Shown here in pieces: positions 36,725 through 45,664 of a stretch of DNA of 64,000 nt (the stretch's first letter is position 1; each line of letters begins with the position of its first letter). Source of the stretch: Rhizorhapis suberifaciens (lineage in GTDB: Bacteria; Pseudomonadota; Alphaproteobacteria; Sphingomonadales; Sphingomonadaceae); NCBI RefSeq assembly GCF_014200045.1, contig NZ_JACHOV010000002.1:124001-188000 (forward strand). The letters run 5' to 3'. The position numbers were made by a program, and so were the translations under genes. The notes below the pieces were generated by a model. The model saw only the letters and a program-made list of their open reading frames with translations. It was not told where the DNA came from and did not search any database.

Positions 36725-39019
36725 ATGGCAGAAGAACAGCAAGAAGGCCGCAAGCTGCAGGTGGCGAATGCAAGACCGGAAGATAGCGGCCGGGGCTTGG
36801 CCCGCATGTCGCGCGCCACGATGGCCGCGCTTGAATTGGCAGAAGGCGATGTAGTCGAGATTATTGGCAAGCGCACGACAGCAGCCAGGGCCGTGGCGCC
36901 TTACAAGGAAGATGAGGGGCTTGAACTGCTTCGCATAGACGGTTTGCAGCGCGCCAATGCCGGAGTGGGATCAGGCGATTTCGTCACGATCGCCAAGGCC
37001 GAGTCGCGGCCGGCGCAAAGGGTCGTTTTCGCCCCGGCCCAGGAAAATCTGCGCCTGCAGGGCAGTCCCTATGGCTTGAAGCGTAGCTTTTTCCATCGCC
37101 CGTTAACCGCTGGTGATGTCATCGCCACCACTGGACAGCAGCAAGTAGACCGCGGCGACATGCCGCCCCAGTTGCGGCAGATGCTGGCAGCTCCTGCCTA
37201 TGCGTTGCAAGAGATCCGGCTTGCCGTTGTCGGTACGGTGCCTAAGGGGATCGTCCATATCGACGCTGATACCGAGGTGGAGCTGCGGCCGGAATATGAG
37301 GAGCCCCGCGAACACCGGCGGGCGGACGTTACTTACGACGATGTGGGAGGGATGGCCGACACCATCGACCAACTGCGGGAAATGGTCGAGCTGCCCCTGC
37401 GCTACCCCGAACTGTTCCAGCGCCTGGGCGTCGACCCGCCCCGTGGCGTGCTGCTTCATGGCCCGCCAGGAACGGGCAAGACCCGGCTTGCCCGTGCGGT
37501 TGCCAATGAAAGCGATGCGGAATTCTTCCTGATCAATGGACCGGAGATCATGGGATCGGCCTATGGCGAATCCGAAAAGAAGCTTCGCGAAATCTTCGAG
37601 GCGGCCACAAAGGCCGCGCCCAGCATCCTTTTCATAGACGAGATCGACTCGATTGCACCCAAGCGCGGACAGGTGACCGGCGAGACCGAGAAGCGGCTGG
37701 TGGCACAGCTGCTGACTCTTATGGATGGGCTAGAGGCGCGGACCAATCTGGTTGTAATTGCCGCCACCAACCGGCCTGAGGCCATTGATGAGGCTTTACG
37801 CCGGCCAGGCCGCTTCGATCGTGAAATCATCGTTGGCGTACCTGACGAGCGTGGACGGCGGGAAATATTGGGTATCCACACCCGCGGAATGCCACTGGGG
37901 GACAGGGTCGACCTTGCGGAGTTGGCGCGAACGACGTTCGGCTTCGTTGGAGCCGACCTTGCCGCGCTGGCGCGTGAGGCCGCTATTGAAGCAGTGCGCC
38001 GGATCATGCCCCGACTGAATCTGGCGGAAGGCACTATTCCGCCCGAGGTGCTCGAAGATCTCAGCGTCACGCGGGAGGATTTTTTAGGAGCTTTGAAGCG
38101 CGTCCAACCTTCGGCCATGCGCGAAGTCATGGTGCAAATGCCCAATGTCCGTTGGGAGGATGTGGGCGGCCTGGACGATGCGCGGATCAGACTGCAGGAA
38201 GGCATCGAGCTACCGCTGAAGGATCCGGATGCGTTTCGTCGTATCGGTATTCGACCGGCGAAGGGCTTCCTGCTTTATGGACCGCCCGGCACCGGCAAGA
38301 CCTTGCTTGCAAAGGCGGTTGCGCGCGAGGCGCAGGCCAACTTCATCGCCACCAAATCGTCCGACCTGCTGAGCAAATGGTATGGGGAGAGTGAGCAGCA
38401 GATCGCCCGCCTCTTCGCCAGGGCGCGGCAGGTGGCGCCGACGGTCATCTTCATCGACGAACTGGACAGCCTTGTCCCCGCGCGTGGGGGCGGGCTGGGC
38501 GAACCGCAGGTGACGGAACGTGTGGTCAACACCATCCTTGCCGAGATGGACGGTTTGGAAGAACTGCAATCCGTGGTTGTCATAGGCGCCACCAACCGGC
38601 CCAATCTGGTGGACCCGGCCCTGCTCCGGCCTGGTCGTTTTGACGAGCTGGTCTATGTCGGCGTTCCCGATCAGGGCGGCAGGCGGCGGATATTGGGCAT
38701 TCACACGGCGAAAATGCCGCTGGAAGAGGACGTCGACCTGGACGATATGGCGGCACGCACCGACCGTTTCACCGGCGCCGACCTGGAAGATCTGGTGCGC
38801 CGCGCCGGGCTTTATGCGCTTCGCCAGTCGCTCAATGTCCAAAAGGTGGGCATGGCCCATTTCGAACAGGCCCTGCTCGATACGCGGGCGTCAGTCACGC
38901 CAGAGATGGAAAAGGAATATGAAAGCATCGAGGCGAAGCTGAAGCAGAATGCGCTGACATTGAACCCGATCGGCTTCATTGCTCCAGGGATGCTGACTCC
39001 CAGGGGTGAGAAGCAGTGA
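36725..39019 (+). CDS. CDC48/VAT-type AAA+ ATPase
   Basis: 764 aa with the full architecture of archaeal VAT and eukaryotic p97/Cdc48: an N-terminal double-psi-barrel/Cdc48-2 domain (about 8-190) and two AAA+ domains. Walker A GPPGTGKT occurs at 246-253 and 519-526, Walker B as LFIDEID and IFIDELD, with arginine-finger/sensor regions (ATNRP...ALRRPGRFDREI; ATNRP...LLRPGRFDEL) in both. It should unfold or extract proteins from complexes or membranes. There is no adjacent adaptor or protease. It overlaps the convergent MFS gene by 44 bp. Such proteins are scattered and rare in bacteria, which suggests old transfer. Confidence 0.95.
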   Translation: MAEEQQEGRKLQVANARPEDSGRGLARMSRATMAALELAEGDVVEIIGKRTTAARAVAPYKEDEGLELLRIDGLQRANAGVGSGDFVTIAKAESRPAQRVVFAPAQENLRLQGSPYGLKRSFFHRPLTAGDVIATTGQQQVDRGDMPPQLRQMLAAPAYALQEIRLAVVGTVPKGIVHIDADTEVELRPEYEEPREHRRADVTYDDVGGMADTIDQLREMVELPLRYPELFQRLGVDPPRGVLLHGPPGTGKTRLARAVANESDAEFFLINGPEIMGSAYGESEKKLREIFEAATKAAPSILFIDEIDSIAPKRGQVTGETEKRLVAQLLTLMDGLEARTNLVVIAATNRPEAIDEALRRPGRFDREIIVGVPDERGRREILGIHTRGMPLGDRVDLAELARTTFGFVGADLAALAREAAIEAVRRIMPRLNLAEGTIPPEVLEDLSVTREDFLGALKRVQPSAMREVMVQMPNVRWEDVGGLDDARIRLQEGIELPLKDPDAFRRIGIRPAKGFLLYGPPGTGKTLLAKAVAREAQANFIATKSSDLLSKWYGESEQQIARLFARARQVAPTVIFIDELDSLVPARGGGLGEPQVTERVVNTILAEMDGLEELQSVVVIGATNRPNLVDPALLRPGRFDELVYVGVPDQGGRRRILGIHTAKMPLEEDVDLDDMAARTDRFTGADLEDLVRRAGLYALRQSLNVQKVGMAHFEQALLDTRASVTPEMEKEYESIEAKLKQNALTLNPIGFIAPGMLTPRGEKQ

Positions 39020-40277
39020 GCTTTACCAGCCCATAGACGCACAATAGCAGCATGGTGGCTCCTGCAATGAAATAGGGCAGGGGCTGCCAGATTTCGTAGA
39101 AACCGACGCCGATGGAAGGCCCCAGGATGAAGGCGGCTCCGTTGATCGAGGTCACCTTGCCAGCGACCGAGCTTTGCGCCGCGCCGCCCACTGCCAGCGA
39201 CGCTCCCGCGGTAAAGCCCGGACGGACAAAGCCAAACCCCAGACAGGCCAATGCGAACGTCGTCGCCAAACCATAAAGACTGGTGGCAAAACCCATGGCG
39301 ATACAGCCTGTCCCGGAAAGCAGACAGCCCCAGAGCACGAGCTGGCGCGGAACGAGGTTGAGCAGGGGAATAAGGCCCCATTGCGCCAGCAGCGCCGCGC
39401 CGGCGCCCACCATCAGTACAATACCGATGGCCTGTTGCGCCTCATTAAGGGGCAGCGCCAGGCGGTCGATGACGAGGAAACCGATGGCCTGCCCCGCCAT
39501 GGCTTGCGCATGGCCCGCAATGAGGCCGACGAGTATCCATGCAAGGATCCTGGGATCGCGCCAGCCGATCTGTTCAGTCTTGCCTCCCGTTACGGCGGTG
39601 ACGGTGGCGCCCGTGCTTTGACCGCCGATGGAGGGATAGCTGGACATCGCGCCTGGCAATTCGCCGTCGCTCCTAACATTGCGCAGCGATTTCAGCACCG
39701 CAAAGAAGACCAGAACGCCCACTGCCGCGAAAATATAGGGAGGCCCCGCCAGTCCCGCATAAGGAAGAATGAAAAAGGGGGCGAGCGCAGGCCCGATGAT
39801 CGTGCCAAGGCCAAAGGCGGAGGACAGCAAGGTGAGCGCGCGAGTCCGTTCCGCAGGGCCGGTCCTGCCGGCGACAATCGCCTGCGCGGCCGGAGGAGCG
39901 GCCGAACCCAGGCTGCCATAGATGAGACGTGAGACGATAAGTGCGCCAAAGGTCGCAAGAGGGCTGAGCCAGCCCAATATTCCCGCCGTCAAAATCAACC
40001 CGCTGAGGGTCAGTGAAGTCACGAAGCCCCCCAGGCCAAGAAGAAGCATGTTTCGGCGACCATGTCGTTCCGATCTCCGCGCCCAAAAGGGGGCCGTGAT
40101 GGTCCAGATCAACGCCGATACTGAAAATGCGGCGGCCACCGCGCTGTCGGCTAGATTGAGCGATCGGCCGATGGCGGGCAGGATCGACTGCAGGCCGGTA
40201 TTCCCCGCGGCAATGGTCAGCATCACCAGGAACAGCAGGGTGAAATCGGAACGCATGGCTTTGCCCGGCTCCGTCAT
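38976..40277 (-). CDS. MFS transporter (efflux type)
   Basis: About 433 aa with twelve hydrophobic segments; the loop motif ARRSERHGRRNML between TM2 and TM3 matches MFS motif A, and RLIYGSLGSAAPPAAQAIVAGRT is like the drug:H+ antiporters. The substrate is unknown. ATG 40277 (MTEPGKAM) or ATG 40256 (MRSDFTLLF), the latter just before TM1, are both possible starts; upstream sequence in the longest frame is hydrophilic and not family-like. Confidence 0.85.
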   Translation of the reverse strand: MTEPGKAMRSDFTLLFLVMLTIAAGNTGLQSILPAIGRSLNLADSAVAAAFSVSALIWTITAPFWARRSERHGRRNMLLLGLGGFVTSLTLSGLILTAGILGWLSPLATFGALIVSRLIYGSLGSAAPPAAQAIVAGRTGPAERTRALTLLSSAFGLGTIIGPALAPFFILPYAGLAGPPYIFAAVGVLVFFAVLKSLRNVRSDGELPGAMSSYPSIGGQSTGATVTAVTGGKTEQIGWRDPRILAWILVGLIAGHAQAMAGQAIGFLVIDRLALPLNEAQQAIGIVLMVGAGAALLAQWGLIPLLNLVPRQLVLWGCLLSGTGCIAMGFATSLYGLATTFALACLGFGFVRPGFTAGASLAVGGAAQSSVAGKVTSINGAAFILGPSIGVGFYEIWQPLPYFIAGATMLLLCVYGLVKLTASHPWESASLEQ

Positions 40278-40434
40278 TTTTTTGTCAATCTTAGCCCACA
40301 TATATCCGTCAGCGCTTTGCTTCCATTCATCGCAGTCAGTGCCAGCCACATCCGGGAAAGATGATGAGCGTACTTGAAAACTTACCCAGGATTTGCGACG
40401 GCTTCCGCCTTAAAGAATAACCGACGGATACGGA

Positions 40435-41085
40435 ATGACCATCTCACGCGCCGAAAAGCTTCGCAGTTCGAATAGTCTTCTAGTCCGCTTCTCCAGGTTT
40501 CTGGGTCCTTGGGGCTTGTTCTTTCGAGGCTTCCTCAAGCATCCCGTCATGGTGGGCTCGATCATACCGTCGTCCCCAACGCTGATACGATCCATGCTGA
40601 AACCGGTGGATTGGCAGAATGTGAAGCTGTTTGTCGAATACGGACCGGGCGTTGGCACTTTCTGCCGCCCGGTGCTGGAGCGGATGCGCCCCGACGCAAT
40701 GCTGATCGCGATCGACACCAATGAGGAGTTTGTCGATTATTTGAATGCGGACATTGCCGACAGCCGATTTCTGGCGGTGCATGGCTCTGCCGCCGATGTT
40801 CGCAGGATCATCGCGGAACATGGTTTCGACCATGCCGATTACATTTTGTCCGGCCTTCCCTTTTCTACATTGCCCCAGGGCGTAGGACCGGCCATCGCCC
40901 GCGAAACCGAAGCGGCGCTGCGTCCGGGCGGGGCGTTCCTGGTCTATCAATATTCGCCCAAGGTGCGGAAATTCATTGCCCCTCATTTCAGTGAGATCGA
41001 TCAGGGTTTCGAATTCTGGAACATCCCGCCGTGCCAGCTCTATTGGGCGTGGAAGGATGCGCCTGCTGAGGAGATGGCGGCCTGA
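40435..41085 (+). CDS. PmtA-like phospholipid methyltransferase family protein
   Basis: 216 aa, class I SAM-dependent methyltransferase related to phosphatidylethanolamine N-methyltransferase PmtA and to KsgA-type folds. The membrane-binding start FFRGFLKHPVMVGSIIPSS is typical of PmtA-like proteins, and SAM motif I is VEYGPGVGTF (about 68-77), followed by IAIDTNEEF. Its exact substrate is uncertain. The convergent neighbour is a cardiolipin-synthase-like gene 3 bp away, so both probably act on membrane lipids. Confidence 0.78.
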   Translation: MTISRAEKLRSSNSLLVRFSRFLGPWGLFFRGFLKHPVMVGSIIPSSPTLIRSMLKPVDWQNVKLFVEYGPGVGTFCRPVLERMRPDAMLIAIDTNEEFVDYLNADIADSRFLAVHGSAADVRRIIAEHGFDHADYILSGLPFSTLPQGVGPAIARETEAALRPGGAFLVYQYSPKVRKFIAPHFSEIDQGFEFWNIPPCQLYWAWKDAPAEEMAA

Positions 41086-41088
41086 TCT

Positions 41089-42273
41089 TCAGTCGTCATC
41101 TGTTGCCCGCATGTGCGCCGGGAAGTTCAGCCTGCGAGTGACGGTGAAATCTACTGCCGACACCATAGCATAACTGATCCAACCCAGCAGGCGGGTGAAT
41201 GGGCCGGTGCGCCGGCGGTGCAGGTCCTGCGTGATTTCCTGGCAATCCTCGACATCCCGGTCGATGAAGGCGCGGACCTGTTGGGCCAACCCTTCATCAC
41301 GAATCCGCAGCATCAATTCCAGGTTGATGAACAAGCTGCGCATATCGAAATTGGCTGATCCGATATAGACAATGTCGTCGATGACGATCAGCTTCATGTG
41401 CAGCTTGCATGGCAGGAATTCGTAGATCTTCACGCCGTGGCGGATGAGGCCTCCATATAGCCAGCGCGCCGCCGCGACGGTCGTGGTGTTGTCTGATTTC
41501 GACGCAGTGATGAGCCGCACTTCGCCCCGAAGGCCAATGGCGTTCAACCTTCTCAGCATGCCTCGTGAAGGAGCGAAATAGGCCTGGACCATGTCGCACC
41601 GCCTGCCGCGTTCCAAATCGTGCTTGATTGCCTGGGTCCAGGAACTCAGCCGGACCGGGCCGCCCACCAGCCAAGTGAAAGTGCCTTCCTTTTTTGGCCA
41701 GAAGCGAATCAGGCGGCGGAGCGCGGAATAGCGCTGCTTGGGCGCCATTACCCATTTTTCCAGCGCGTCGAACCAGCGTTCAGCCTCTGCTACTTGCGGC
41801 CCTTCCAGGTAGAGGCCCAGGTCGCGCCAGGCATTGTCCTCCGGCGTGCCGAAATAATGTTTGGAGATGTTGAAGCCGCCAGTCAGCATTCGCTGGCCGT
41901 CCGCGATGGCAATCTTCTGATGGTTGCGGATCAGGTAGCGGATAGATCGGCGGTTGCCGAAAATGCCGAATCGTCCGCCCGCCTCCTTGAAGGGAATGAA
42001 GAATTTGGGATCGGCGCCCGAAGAGCCGAAACTGTCGATCATCAAGGTGATGGCAATGCCGCGGTGAAGCGCATCGAGCAGCCGTTCCATGACCCAGTGG
42101 CCATAATCGTCGCTCTCAAACATGTAGAAATAGAGCTTTAGATAGCGTTTCGCGCCACCGATCAGGTGCAGCAGTTCCGATAGGCGTTCAGGCCCTGTGT
42201 CGATCAGATGCAGCCGGTTACCCTCGATCCTGGCTGACACATGCGATGGCGTGGGAGCAATGTCGGCGGACAT
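41089..42273 (-). CDS. Phospholipase D-family cardiolipin synthase-like protein
   Basis: 394 aa with both HxKx4D catalytic motifs: HQKIAIADG (about 118-126, followed by GGFNIS) and HMKLIVIDD (about 299-307, followed by GSANFDMRS). This is the organisation of ClsB/ClsA transphosphatidylases; no N-terminal membrane anchors are evident, which favours the ClsB type. A C-terminal hydrophobic segment (GWISYAMVSAVDF) may bind the membrane. Confidence 0.87.
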   Translation of the reverse strand: MSADIAPTPSHVSARIEGNRLHLIDTGPERLSELLHLIGGAKRYLKLYFYMFESDDYGHWVMERLLDALHRGIAITLMIDSFGSSGADPKFFIPFKEAGGRFGIFGNRRSIRYLIRNHQKIAIADGQRMLTGGFNISKHYFGTPEDNAWRDLGLYLEGPQVAEAERWFDALEKWVMAPKQRYSALRRLIRFWPKKEGTFTWLVGGPVRLSSWTQAIKHDLERGRRCDMVQAYFAPSRGMLRRLNAIGLRGEVRLITASKSDNTTTVAAARWLYGGLIRHGVKIYEFLPCKLHMKLIVIDDIVYIGSANFDMRSLFINLELMLRIRDEGLAQQVRAFIDRDVEDCQEITQDLHRRRTGPFTRLLGWISYAMVSAVDFTVTRRLNFPAHMRATDDD

Positions 42274-42417
42274 GGGTGCAGCATGCCTCTTTTTACGCGA
42301 CTTGCATAGGTTGAGCGCATGTTGAGGACCGAGCTGCGGGCGCGCTTTTCATTGACTCTGTCGATCGACACTGTTAGTCGCACGACTTTCTTTTCCGGAA
42401 TTTTTCAAGGAGCCCGC

Positions 42418-42762
42418 ATGGCCCGCGTTACCGTCGAAGATTGCGTCGACAAGGTTACCAATCGCTTTGACCTCGTCCTGCTGGCCGCGCAGCGTGCGCG
42501 GGAAATCAGCGGCGGGGCCGAACTGACCATTGATCGCGACCGCGACAAAAATCCCGTCGTTGCTTTGCGCGAAATCGCCGAAGAGACGGTTTATCCCGAT
42601 GACCTTCAGGATTCGTTGGTGGCCGGACTGCAGAAGGTTCAGGTGGACGACGATGAGATGCCGGACGAAATCGGATCCATCGCCCAATCGGCTGAGGCGC
42701 TGCGGCTGACCGCTGCCGCGCCACCGCGCAACCAGAATATCGGTGGTGACTACGACGCCTGA
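42418..42762 (+). CDS. rpoZ: RNA polymerase omega subunit
   Basis: 114 aa. The start [20 protein letters not shown], then LLAAQRARE and the Asn/[14 protein letters not shown] segment are the omega hallmarks. AAGGAG stands eight bases before ATG 42418. It has a variable acidic C-terminal tail. The stop codon lies inside an 18-bp tandem duplication, and a terminator follows. Confidence 0.97.
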   Translation: MARVTVEDCVDKVTNRFDLVLLAAQRAREISGGAELTIDRDRDKNPVVALREIAEETVYPDDLQDSLVAGLQKVQVDDDEMPDEIGSIAQSAEALRLTAAAPPRNQNIGGDYDA

Positions 42763-42786
42763 CACCAATACGACGCCTGACACCAA
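42751..42786. repeat. 18-bp tandem duplication across the rpoZ stop codon
   Basis: TACGACGCCTGACACCAA occurs at 42751-42768 and again, identically, at 42769-42786. The first copy contains the last codons (Tyr-Asp-Ala) and TGA of rpoZ; the second is non-coding. Confidence 0.9.
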
Positions 42787-42805
42787 AAAGCTAATAGGGG
42801 AGGAC

Positions 42806-42838
42806 AGGGCCTGACCGCTATGCGGCCGGGCCCTTTTC
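42806..42838 (+). terminator. Terminator after rpoZ
   Basis: GGGCC-TGA-CCGC / GCGG-CC-GGGCC imperfect stem with a three-base loop, followed by TTTTC, 45 bp after the rpoZ stop. Confidence 0.75.
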
Positions 42839-42963
42839 TATTTGGAGAGCGTAAGAATAAGGAAGCCCCCGAAACATTTATTCTTGTGCACGACCCCATT
42901 TTTCGGAACCATTGCCGATAGTTGCGCTATTTCCCTTTAGCCAGACCTTCAGGGAGATTTCCA

Positions 42964-43812
42964 ATGACCCGGCAACGCCTGCTCGCCTTGTGCCTCTTTC
43001 CCCTGGTCATCCCCAACGCCTTTGCTCAGGAGCAAGGTCCGCCCGCCTTCGACCCGCACGCGGACAGTATCACGATTACCGCCGGGGGCGCTTATGTGCC
43101 GAGTTATGAAGGGTCGGACGATTATTCATTGATCCCAGGGGCGCAGGTGCGGGGGCGTGTCGCGGATATCGCTTTTTTCACCCGGGGCACCAACATTTTT
43201 GTCGATGTCTTTCCCGACAGCGGCGCTAACGGCTGGGACATTGAGCTGGGGCCGGTGGCGAACCTGCGTCTCGACCGGGCGGGCGGGATCAAGGATCCGC
43301 AGGTCAAGGCGCTAGGAAAGCTTGACGAGGCGTTTGAACTTGGCGGCTGGGTCGGCATTGCCAGGACGGGCGTTCTGACCAGCGCCTATGACAATCTTTC
43401 CTTCCGCATCAGCTACCTCATGGACGTGGGGAACGCGCATGACAGCTATGTCATCACGCCCAGCATCGAATATGGAACTCCGCTCAGCTTGAAGGCGTAT
43501 GCCGGACTGTCGGTATCCGCAGATTATGTCGGGAAGGGCTATGGCCACACTTATTTCGACGTGACCCCGGCAGGATTGGCTGCCAGCGGGCTGTCGCCAT
43601 ACCGGCTGAGTGGAAGCGGTTTCAAGAATGTTCGCGTGGGCGGGTTTGTCATGCACAGCCTGACGGGCGATCTGGCGCAGGGAGGCCTTAGCATCGGAGG
43701 AGGCGTAAGCTATTCAAGGCTGCTGGGCAAATATGCGGACAGTCCGATTGTTTCGGAAGCCGGCGATGCGGATCAATGGGCGGCGGCGGTGGGGCTTTCC
43801 TATACCTTTTGA
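42964..43812 (+). CDS. MipA/OmpV family outer-membrane protein
   Basis: 282 aa with a signal peptide (about 1-23, ending NAFAQ). The mature protein is beta-barrel-like with alternating aromatic and polar strands, the family's GGAYVPSYEGSDDYSLIPG near its start and a C-terminal Phe (GLSYTF). MipA/OmpV proteins are outer-membrane scaffolds or porin-like; the role here is unknown. GGGAG is seven bases upstream of ATG 42964; the longer in-frame start at 42922 would spoil the signal peptide. Confidence 0.88.
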   Translation: MTRQRLLALCLFPLVIPNAFAQEQGPPAFDPHADSITITAGGAYVPSYEGSDDYSLIPGAQVRGRVADIAFFTRGTNIFVDVFPDSGANGWDIELGPVANLRLDRAGGIKDPQVKALGKLDEAFELGGWVGIARTGVLTSAYDNLSFRISYLMDVGNAHDSYVITPSIEYGTPLSLKAYAGLSVSADYVGKGYGHTYFDVTPAGLAASGLSPYRLSGSGFKNVRVGGFVMHSLTGDLAQGGLSIGGGVSYSRLLGKYADSPIVSEAGDADQWAAAVGLSYTF

Positions 43813-43861
43813 AGACGGCCCCCATTTCCTTGGGCGGGAAAAGCCGGTAGGGGCGTTTCCT

Positions 43862-44239
43862 ATGCAGAATACTTTCCTCGTCATGGCGGGCGGCGCGATC
43901 GGTGCGGCCTGCCGTTACCAGCTTGGGCGGCTCATGACTCATATCATGGGCCCGGGCTATCCCTGGGGAACGCTCGTCGCCAATTTACTGGGCGGGTTCG
44001 CAATGGGATTGCTGGTGGGGATACTCGCCCGCTTCATTGATGGGGGCGAACAGATCCGCCTGTTTGTGGCGGTCGGCATATTAGGCGGCTTCACGACCTT
44101 TTCGTCCTTCAGTCTTGAGGTGGTGTTGATGCTGCAGCGCGGGCAATTGGCGACCGGTATAGGATATGTCACGGCGTCGATTGTCGGCGCGGTCGGCTTT
44201 ATGGCGCTGGGCCTTTTCGCAGTCAGGACAATCGTATGA
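43862..44239 (+). CDS. crcB: Fluoride channel CrcB/Fluc
   Basis: 125 aa, four membrane spans; dual-topology channel that exports fluoride. Signatures: GGAIGAACRYQLGR, GTLVANLLGGFAMG and GGFTTFSSFSLE (with the pore Phe residues and the Na+ site segment). ATG 43862 gives the family start MQNTFLVMAGG. The ATGA junction with the next gene means coupled translation. I found no fluoride riboswitch in the 49 bp upstream. Confidence 0.95.
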   Translation: MQNTFLVMAGGAIGAACRYQLGRLMTHIMGPGYPWGTLVANLLGGFAMGLLVGILARFIDGGEQIRLFVAVGILGGFTTFSSFSLEVVLMLQRGQLATGIGYVTASIVGAVGFMALGLFAVRTIV

Positions 44240-45516
44240 GGACGCCGCGCGGAACCGGTTTCAAGCCCGGCAAACGCCCGCCGCCCAAGGGGTTGGGAAG
44301 GGCGAGAGGCGCTTCAAAAGCCGCCACCGCCCGGCAAACGGCCGCTGCCAGGACCGCGGCGTCCAAAGGCTCCACGAAGACGCCTGCCGCGGTCAACAAG
44401 CCGGCAAAAACCGCGACCGTCAAAGGCGGCGTGGTTCAGGATGTCCGGCAATTTCGCGTACAGGCGGACGATGACGGTATTCGGCTGGACCGCTGGTTCA
44501 AGCGGCATTTACCCGACATCGGTTTCAATCTCGTGTCGCGCTGGGCACGGACGGGACAGCTCCGCGTCGATGGCGCACGCGCCGCCCCTGGCGACCGTAT
44601 CGAAGAGGGGCAGGTCATCCGCGTGCCCCCCGAAGAGGCGAAGGTCGCAGCGCCAGTGAAGAAGGCGCGGGTCGTTGATCTTTCCCAGGAGGAAATTGCC
44701 TTCGCGCAGGACATGGTGATCCATCGCGACCAGCAGGCAATTGTGGTCAACAAGCCACCCGGCCTGGCGACGCAGGGTGGAACCAAGACCACCGAGCATC
44801 TCGATAGGCTGCTTGATGCGTTGATTTTTGACGCGGAGGGGCGGCCGAAGCTTGTGCACCGGTTGGATAAGGATACGTCCGGCGCGCTGGTTCTGGCGCG
44901 CACGGCGCGGGCTGCGGCCTTTTTCGCCAAAAGCTTTTCCAGCCGGACGGCGCGCAAAGTCTATTGGGCCATCGTGCTAGGCGTGCCGTCTATCGACGAC
45001 GGCATGATCGAACTTGCAATCGGCAAACAGCCGGGCACCGGCGGCGAGAAGATGCATATCGATGAGGAAGAGGGGCTGCCCGCGCGCACCCGTTACCGGG
45101 TCATCGAACGCGCAGGAAACCGGGCTGCCTGGGTGGAGCTTCAACCCTATACCGGCCGCACCCACCAGCTTCGCGTGCATATGGCGGCAATTGGCCATCC
45201 CATTGTCGGCGACGGCAAATATGGCGGCAAGGACGCGTTCCTGACCGGCACGATCAGCCGCAAAATGCACCTTCACGCCCGGCGCATCCGCATCGATCAT
45301 CCCGATGGCGGGACAATCGACGTCAAGGCGGAGCTGCCATCACATTTCGCCGAAAGCCTTGCCGACCTGGGCTTTGACCTTTCGTTGGGCGACCTGCCGC
45401 TGGATGAGGGCAAAGCTGAACCCAGCCGCGAGCAGTTGAAACAATATGCGAAGCAGCATGCCAAGCAGGCGCGCAAGGAACGGCGGGGTGAACGTCGGGC
45501 GCGGAGGGGGCAGTGA
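44236..45516 (+). CDS. RluA-family pseudouridine synthase with basic extensions
   Basis: 426 aa; RluC/RluD-type 23S rRNA pseudouridine synthase. An S4 RNA-binding domain (about 77-135) precedes the catalytic domain with the hallmark RLVHRLDKDTSGAL (Asp nucleophile) and PYTGRTHQLRVHM. Unusual are an N-terminal Lys/Ala/Thr-rich low-complexity tail of about 70 residues and a Lys/Arg-rich C-terminus (KQHAKQARKERRGERRARR), both likely RNA-binding and disordered. Overlaps crcB by ATGA. Confidence 0.93.
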   Translation: MRTPRGTGFKPGKRPPPKGLGRARGASKAATARQTAAARTAASKGSTKTPAAVNKPAKTATVKGGVVQDVRQFRVQADDDGIRLDRWFKRHLPDIGFNLVSRWARTGQLRVDGARAAPGDRIEEGQVIRVPPEEAKVAAPVKKARVVDLSQEEIAFAQDMVIHRDQQAIVVNKPPGLATQGGTKTTEHLDRLLDALIFDAEGRPKLVHRLDKDTSGALVLARTARAAAFFAKSFSSRTARKVYWAIVLGVPSIDDGMIELAIGKQPGTGGEKMHIDEEEGLPARTRYRVIERAGNRAAWVELQPYTGRTHQLRVHMAAIGHPIVGDGKYGGKDAFLTGTISRKMHLHARRIRIDHPDGGTIDVKAELPSHFAESLADLGFDLSLGDLPLDEGKAEPSREQLKQYAKQHAKQARKERRGERRARRGQ

Positions 45517-45590
45517 TGTTGAATGACGTTCCCATCGGCTTTGCCCGATTGTTTGGGATGCACTCGACCGATGCTGGCGTTGCGCGCGTG

Positions 45591-45618
45591 CGTCTCGACT
45601 TTGCTCGACACGAACGGG
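45591..45618. repeat. Intergenic palindromic repeat, family B
   Basis: TCTCGACTTTGCTCGACACGAACGG-type unit between the pseudouridine synthase and HAD genes; the GTCGAG/CTCGAC halves form a short hairpin. Related copies at 9917-9970, 29811 and 48299. Confidence 0.7.
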
Positions 45619-45664
45619 TTTGTTTGCCAAGCAAGATAGGATTTGTTTTTGACAGGCCCGTTCC

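Noticed and set aside
43813-43861. Fluoride riboswitch upstream of crcB
   Set aside because: The 49 bp before crcB do not show the conserved pseudoknot sequence; the gene is close behind the OmpV-type gene.
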